Part shown: piece after piece, positions 60,163-64,000 of the stretch | Position numbering within the stretch: the first letter of the stretch is position 1 | Layout of the letters: every line of letters begins with the position of its first letter | NCBI RefSeq assembly: GCF_014649395.1 | Contig: NZ_BMSY01000001.1 | Span: forward strand, 1-64,000 | Reading direction: 5' to 3' | DNA length: 64,000 nt | DNA from: Streptomyces aureoverticillatus | GTDB taxonomy: Bacteria; Actinomycetota; Actinomycetes; Streptomycetales; Streptomycetaceae | Notes under the pieces: model-generated | Told to the model about the DNA's origin: nothing | The model's database searches: none | What the model saw: only the letters and a program-made list of their open reading frames with translations | Position numbers and translations under genes: made by a program

Positions 60163-60669
60163 CTACTCCTCGAAGTCGCCGGCGGCCACCCGCAGGGGCC
60201 TGAGCAACGCGAAAATGTCCCCGCACCCCTCCGCGTCGTAGACGCCGAGCCCGAAGTCCATGGCCATCAGCTCCCGCGTCGCCTCCTCCACGACCTCACG
60301 CCCCTTCTCCGTGATGGAGGCAAGCGTGCCCCGCCCGTCGTTCGGGTTCGGCCGCTTGTCGACCAGCCCGGACCTGACCAGGCGATCCACCGTGTTCGTG
60401 ACGGACGTCGGATGCACCATCAGCCGCTCGCCGATCTTGGACATCGGCAGCTCCCCCGCCTTGGAGAAGGACAGCAGCACCAGCGCCTCGTACCGCGCGA
60501 AGGTCAGCCCGTACGGCTTGACGACCGCGTCGACCTCCGCGAGCAGGATCTGGTGCGCGCGCATGATCGAGGTGATGGCGCCCATGGCGGGCACGGATCC
60601 CCAGCGCTGCTTCCAGAGTTCGTCGGCGCGGGCGATGGGATCGAAGGGGAGACTGAGCGGCTTCGGCAC
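60163..60669 (-). CDS. MarR-family regulator
   Basis: 168 aa. Winged helix with MSKIGERLMVHPTSVTNTVDRL and the wing DKRPNPNDGRGTLASIT. GTG at 60669; TAAGGT is 7 nt upstream on the minus strand, so possibly leaderless. Same direction as DUF3817 and icmA but separated by a repeat element. Confidence 0.93.
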   Translation of the reverse strand: MPKPLSLPFDPIARADELWKQRWGSVPAMGAITSIMRAHQILLAEVDAVVKPYGLTFARYEALVLLSFSKAGELPMSKIGERLMVHPTSVTNTVDRLVRSGLVDKRPNPNDGRGTLASITEKGREVVEEATRELMAMDFGLGVYDAEGCGDIFALLRPLRVAAGDFEE

Positions 60670-60778
60670 AGCGTCGACCTTAGTCCCCGGTCACATACCG
60701 GTCAGCCCCAGTCTCAGAATCCGGCCGCGCGTCTGTCGCCGTGATCGCGGCCGCCGTCCCGACCGGCGCCCCGGGCCG

Positions 60779-62440
60779 TCATCCCAGCCGGCGCCCGACC
60801 GTCATCCCAGCCGCCGCCCGGCCGTCATCGCGCCCCGTCGCCCGGACCTCCCGGGCCAGGACCAGGCAGCACACCGTGCCGAGCACCGCGGCGGCCGCCA
60901 CGACCGTGCTCACCGCGAAGAACTCCGCCGCCAAGCCGGCGAGCGCCATGCCCACCCCTTGGAGCGTCATCAGGCCCGCCGTGTGCACCGTCATGGCACG
61001 GCCGCGCAGCTCCGGCGGCACGGCGTCGACGAACCAGCGGTCGAGGCCCAGGGTGTACGCCGATCCGGCACCGGCGAGCAGCAGCGCGGGCAGCGCCCAG
61101 GCCAGGCCGGGCGTGAAGGCGTACGCGACCAGGGGGAGCAGGGTGGTCGCGGCCAGCGGGAGCACGATGCGGGAGCGGGCCGCGGCGGTGAGCGCGGACC
61201 CGGCGTACACCTCTCCCGTGATGGTGCCGACGGGCATCGCGCACATCAGCAGGCCGACCCCGGCGGTGCCGGCGCCGATCTGCTCGGCGTACGGGGCGGC
61301 CAGTGCCTCCGGGGCGACGGCGAACATCGGGGGCGCCCAGAGCAGGAGCAGCAGCGCGCGGATCCGGCGGTGGCCGAGGACTTCGCGGGCGCCCGCGAGC
61401 GAGTACCGCATGAGCGCGGCCCCCTCGCCGCTTCCCTCCTCGCCGCTTCCCTCCCCGCCCCCTGGGCCGCTCCCCCGCCGCGCGGGCCGCCGCTTCGTAC
61501 CGCAGCGCAGCAGCAGCGCGGAGGCCGCGAACGTCACGACCGTGATGACCAGCGCCCCGCGCGGGGAGACGACGGTGAGCAGTACGCCGCCGAGGCCGAA
61601 GCCGACGAGGACGGCGCTCTGCGACACCATCCGCAGCAGGGAGCGCCCGAGCACGAACAGGTCACCGTCGCCCAGGACGTCGGTGAGGGTCGCCATCCGC
61701 GTGCCGTTGAAGACCGGTGAGACGGCGGCGATCAGGCAGCGCAGCGCGAGCAGCCCGGCGACCGGTGTCGCGGGCAGCGCCATCAGCAGCGCGCACCCGG
61801 CGCACAGCAGGTCGCAGGTGACCAGGACCCGGCGCGGCGGACACCGGTCGGCGATCCCGGCGAACAGCGTCCCGCCGACGAGGTACGGCAGCATCCCCAG
61901 CGCGAAGGCCAGCGCGCCGAGCAGCGGCGACCCGGTGAGGTCGTACACGAGCACGGTCAGCGCGATCTCACTGACGATCACCCCGAGCAACGACATCGCG
62001 TGCGCGACGAACACCACCCGGAACTCCGCCACCCCGAAAACCCGCCGATACCCGGCGCGCGCCTCTTCCGCACCCGCCGCGGGCGCACCCGCCCCGCCCA
62101 CCCCGTCCACGGCGGCGACCATCCCCGATGTCCCGGCCGACGCCTCGACGCCAATCGATGCCGACGGTGCCTCTCCCGCCCCCACCACCTCCACGCCCAC
62201 CGACGCCCGCCCGGCACCCGACGCCGTCGCGACAACTGCCGCCCGCCCCCGGCCCAGCGCCGCCGCCCCGGCCGACGGCACCCCCGGTGTCCCCGCCGAC
62301 GCCCCCACACTCATCGATTCCGGCGGAGCCCCTCCCCCGCCCGGCGCCGCCGCCCCAGCCGACGGCACCCCCGTCGCAGCCGCACCCCGCGCCCCCGGCG
62401 CGCCCTCCGCCCCAGCCCCGCTGCTTCGCCCCTCAGTCAT
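60779..62440 (-). CDS. MFS exporter with long low-complexity N-terminus
   Basis: 553 aa. The first 130 residues are Ala/Gly/Ser/Val-rich with repeated PSAGAAA and VGVEV-like units, unusual for an MFS protein and of possible recent expansion origin. The rest has about 11-12 TM helices with ADRCPPRRVLVTCDLL as motif A. Enterobactin-exporter-like branch. Divergent from the winged-helix regulator at 62532. The true start may lie closer to residue 130 but no better site is obvious. Confidence 0.85.
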   Translation of the reverse strand: MTEGRSSGAGAEGAPGARGAAATGVPSAGAAAPGGGGAPPESMSVGASAGTPGVPSAGAAALGRGRAAVVATASGAGRASVGVEVVGAGEAPSASIGVEASAGTSGMVAAVDGVGGAGAPAAGAEEARAGYRRVFGVAEFRVVFVAHAMSLLGVIVSEIALTVLVYDLTGSPLLGALAFALGMLPYLVGGTLFAGIADRCPPRRVLVTCDLLCAGCALLMALPATPVAGLLALRCLIAAVSPVFNGTRMATLTDVLGDGDLFVLGRSLLRMVSQSAVLVGFGLGGVLLTVVSPRGALVITVVTFAASALLLRCGTKRRPARRGSGPGGGEGSGEEGSGEGAALMRYSLAGAREVLGHRRIRALLLLLWAPPMFAVAPEALAAPYAEQIGAGTAGVGLLMCAMPVGTITGEVYAGSALTAAARSRIVLPLAATTLLPLVAYAFTPGLAWALPALLLAGAGSAYTLGLDRWFVDAVPPELRGRAMTVHTAGLMTLQGVGMALAGLAAEFFAVSTVVAAAAVLGTVCCLVLAREVRATGRDDGRAAAGMTVGRRLG

Positions 62441-62479
62441 GCCGACACCCTGGCGGCGCCCCGCGGCGGCTCCTAAAGT

Positions 62480-62495
62480 TTCGGCTGCAGCCGAA
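62480..62495. promoter_or_regulatory. 16-bp perfect palindrome between MFS and winged-helix gene
   Basis: TTCGGCTGCAGCCGAA lies in the 91-nt divergent region, likely the site of the winged-helix repressor. Confidence 0.85.
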
Positions 62496-62531
62496 TCCAC
62501 GGCGCAGGGCGGCGGGACGGAGCGTGGCGGG

Positions 62532-63512
62532 ATGCCCTTTCAGCTGCACTTCGGGGAAGACGATCTGTTGCGGTGCCGGTTCGCGGTGTCTCCGTTGTGG
62601 GAGACGCAGGAGGCGGTGCGGACGCTGAAGCGGCCCGAGCGGCACGGGTATCACCCGCGGTGGCTGCGCGGGATCCGGGAGGCGGGGGCGCGACTCGACC
62701 TGGCGGCCGTCTGGCTGCTGATGCCGTCGCGCGGGCACAGCCCGGACTTCCTGGGGCCGCCGCCGCTGGGGCCCGCCGCGAGCTTCGAGGAGGAGATCGC
62801 GGCGGTGCGCGCGGCCGACCCGGAGGCCGCGCGGGACGACATGGCGCGGGCCCTCGCCGAGACGCCGGGCGCCGCCGAGAGCGCGACCGGACGCCGGCTG
62901 CTCGCCGAACCGGCGCGCGCGGTGGGCGAGTTGGCCGACGTCGTGGAAGCCGCCTGGCACGCCCTGGTCGAGCCGTACTGGCCCCGCCTGCGCGCGCTGC
63001 TCGAAGCCGATGTGACGTACCACTCGCGGCGGCTCGCCGAGGTCGGCCTCGGCGCCCTGCTGCCGGAGCTGGACCGCCGCCTCGCCTGGGACTCCGGGAC
63101 GCTGACGGCGCGGTGGCGGGGGCGGCACGTGCGGCACCTGGACGGGCGCGGCCTGGTCCTCATGCCCAGCGTCTTCAGCTGGCCCGATGTGATCAGCGGC
63201 TTCGACCCGCCCTGGCAGCCGACCCTGGTCTACCCGGCCCGCGGCCTCGCCGGCCTGTGGTCCGCCCCCGCGGACCGCGCCCCCGAGGCCCTCGCCCGGC
63301 TCCTCGGCCGCAACCGCGCCGCCGTCCTGACCGCCCTGGCCGAGCCCGCCGGCACCTCGGCGCTCGCCGACCGCCTGGCCCTGGCCCCGTCCTCGGTCTC
63401 GGCCCATCTGGCGGCGCTGCGCGACGCGGGCCTGCTCACCTCGCGCCGCTACGGGCACCAGGTCCTGTACGAGCGCACCCCCCTGGGCGTCGCCCTCGCC
63501 ACGGGCGACTGA
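62532..63512 (+). CDS. DUF5937/ArsR-like winged-helix regulator
   Basis: 326 aa. N-terminal DUF5937-type domain (PFQLHFGEDDLLRCRFAVSP; HLDGRGLVLMPSVFSWPD) and C-terminal ArsR HTH (ALADRLALAPSSVSAHLAAL). Paralogue of the gene at 24061. ATG at 62532 with a weak G-rich site. Divergent from an MFS exporter, the usual arrangement for this family, and likely its repressor. Confidence 0.9.
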   Translation: MPFQLHFGEDDLLRCRFAVSPLWETQEAVRTLKRPERHGYHPRWLRGIREAGARLDLAAVWLLMPSRGHSPDFLGPPPLGPAASFEEEIAAVRAADPEAARDDMARALAETPGAAESATGRRLLAEPARAVGELADVVEAAWHALVEPYWPRLRALLEADVTYHSRRLAEVGLGALLPELDRRLAWDSGTLTARWRGRHVRHLDGRGLVLMPSVFSWPDVISGFDPPWQPTLVYPARGLAGLWSAPADRAPEALARLLGRNRAAVLTALAEPAGTSALADRLALAPSSVSAHLAALRDAGLLTSRRYGHQVLYERTPLGVALATGD

Positions 63513-63699
63513 CCCGGCCGTCCAGGCATCGAGACGGCCGCCCCGCCACTGACCCCTGCCGTCCCGGCATCGACACCGCCATCCCGGCACCGAGGACCGG
63601 CCCCGGCGGTGTCGCACACGAGGGCGATAGATCCCTTATGTCACGATTACGCACGACTCGTCCGCCCGTCTGCCCGTCACCGTCGTCCAAGGGGTCTGG

Positions 63700-64000
63700 A
63701 TGCACCGGCTGCTCCGTACGTTCACGGCACTCACGGCCGCCGCGGCCCTCGGCCTTACGGCGGGCTGCTCGTCCGGGTCCGACTCGGGGCCGGGCGAGGA
63801 GAAGAAGAAGGGCGAGGCGTCGGCCGCCGCGAGCCCGAAGGCCGCGCGGTCGGCACCGCACCGCTTCTGGGTGGACCCGCAGAGCGAGGCGGCACGCCAG
63901 GTCAGGGAGTGGCAGCAGGAGGGCCGCACCCGGGACGCCGAGGCGCTCAAGAGCATCGCCGACCAGCCGATGGCGGTGTGGCCGGCCGGTGACGACCCGG
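63700..64000 (+). CDS. GH6 cellulase-like lipoprotein, N-terminal part (3' end outside window)
   Basis: 100 codons in the window. Lipobox GLTAGC, a charged linker (GEEKKKGEASAAASPKAA) and then FWVDPQSEAARQVREWQQEG and IADQPMAVWP, the start of a GH6 endoglucanase/cellobiohydrolase domain. ATG at 63700 after AAGGGG. The upstream gap contains three imperfect 16-bp repeats of the GCCGTCCCGGCATCGA type (63518-63592). Confidence 0.8.
   Translation, partial: MHRLLRTFTALTAAAALGLTAGCSSGSDSGPGEEKKKGEASAAASPKAARSAPHRFWVDPQSEAARQVREWQQEGRTRDAEALKSIADQPMAVWPAGDDP

Overview
The window is chromosomal DNA of a Streptomyces or a close relative. GC is very high and concentrated at third codon positions, GTG starts are common, and stop/start overlaps (ATGA, GTGA) are frequent. 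Several starts have no ribosome binding site and sit 6-7 nt after a TANNNT box, which suggests leaderless transcripts. The block pfkA / pta-ackA / pyk, the isobutyryl-CoA mutase icmA with DUF3817 and MarR neighbours, and the DUF6230/DUF6114 genes recall the S. coelicolor SCO5413-SCO5443 core region (from memory, not searched). No rRNA, tRNA, CRISPR array, insertion sequence or prophage was seen.

Left part (1-15.8 kb): the 3' part of glgB; a HelR/HelD-type RNA polymerase-recycling ATPase with a possible rifamycin-associated element upstream; a merR-trx operon; an imine-reductase-like dehydrogenase with an HxlR-type operator but no regulator; a wrecked metK remnant; and a minus-strand run of alpha-oxoamine synthase, membrane protein, SAM methyltransferase, MMPL exporter and CPBP protease that looks like a small lipid or amino-ketone pathway. 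A TetR-SMR-DUF5360 efflux operon and a BCS1-like AAA ATPase follow.

Middle (16-31 kb): a secreted GH16 beta-glucanase under a LacI-type palindrome; a small NTF2-like protein, a secreted lectin and a HIT protein; a DHA2 MFS pump divergent from its TetR with three matching 18-bp palindromes; a membrane protein joining a cytoplasmic HTH to an external glycosidase-like domain that lacks its catalytic acids; a winged-helix regulator; a WhiJ-like triad (HATPase, XRE/DUF5753, DUF397); and a WXG-like / DUF1023 hydrolase / lipoprotein module.

Right part (30-64 kb): dctA with a CitA/CitB-type two-component system; a sugar ABC importer without its own ATPase; an AraC regulator; small secreted proteins; the glycolysis and acetate genes pfkA, pta-ackA and pyk; the DUF6230/DUF6114/secreted-protein trio; a YbbN-type thioredoxin; a TetR; a second murG with an NAD-sugar epimerase, divergent from an OmpR-type two-component system; icmA; MarR; an MFS exporter divergent from a winged-helix paralogue of the 24 kb gene; and the start of a GH6 cellulase lipoprotein. 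Dispersed intergenic repeats with stem-loops mark many gene ends.

Together the genes cover carbon polymer use (GH16, GH6, sugar ABC, glgB), central carbon flux (pfkA, pyk, pta-ackA, dctA, icmA), envelope maintenance (murG2 locus, CPBP, secreted proteins) and drug export (SMR, two MFS, MMPL).
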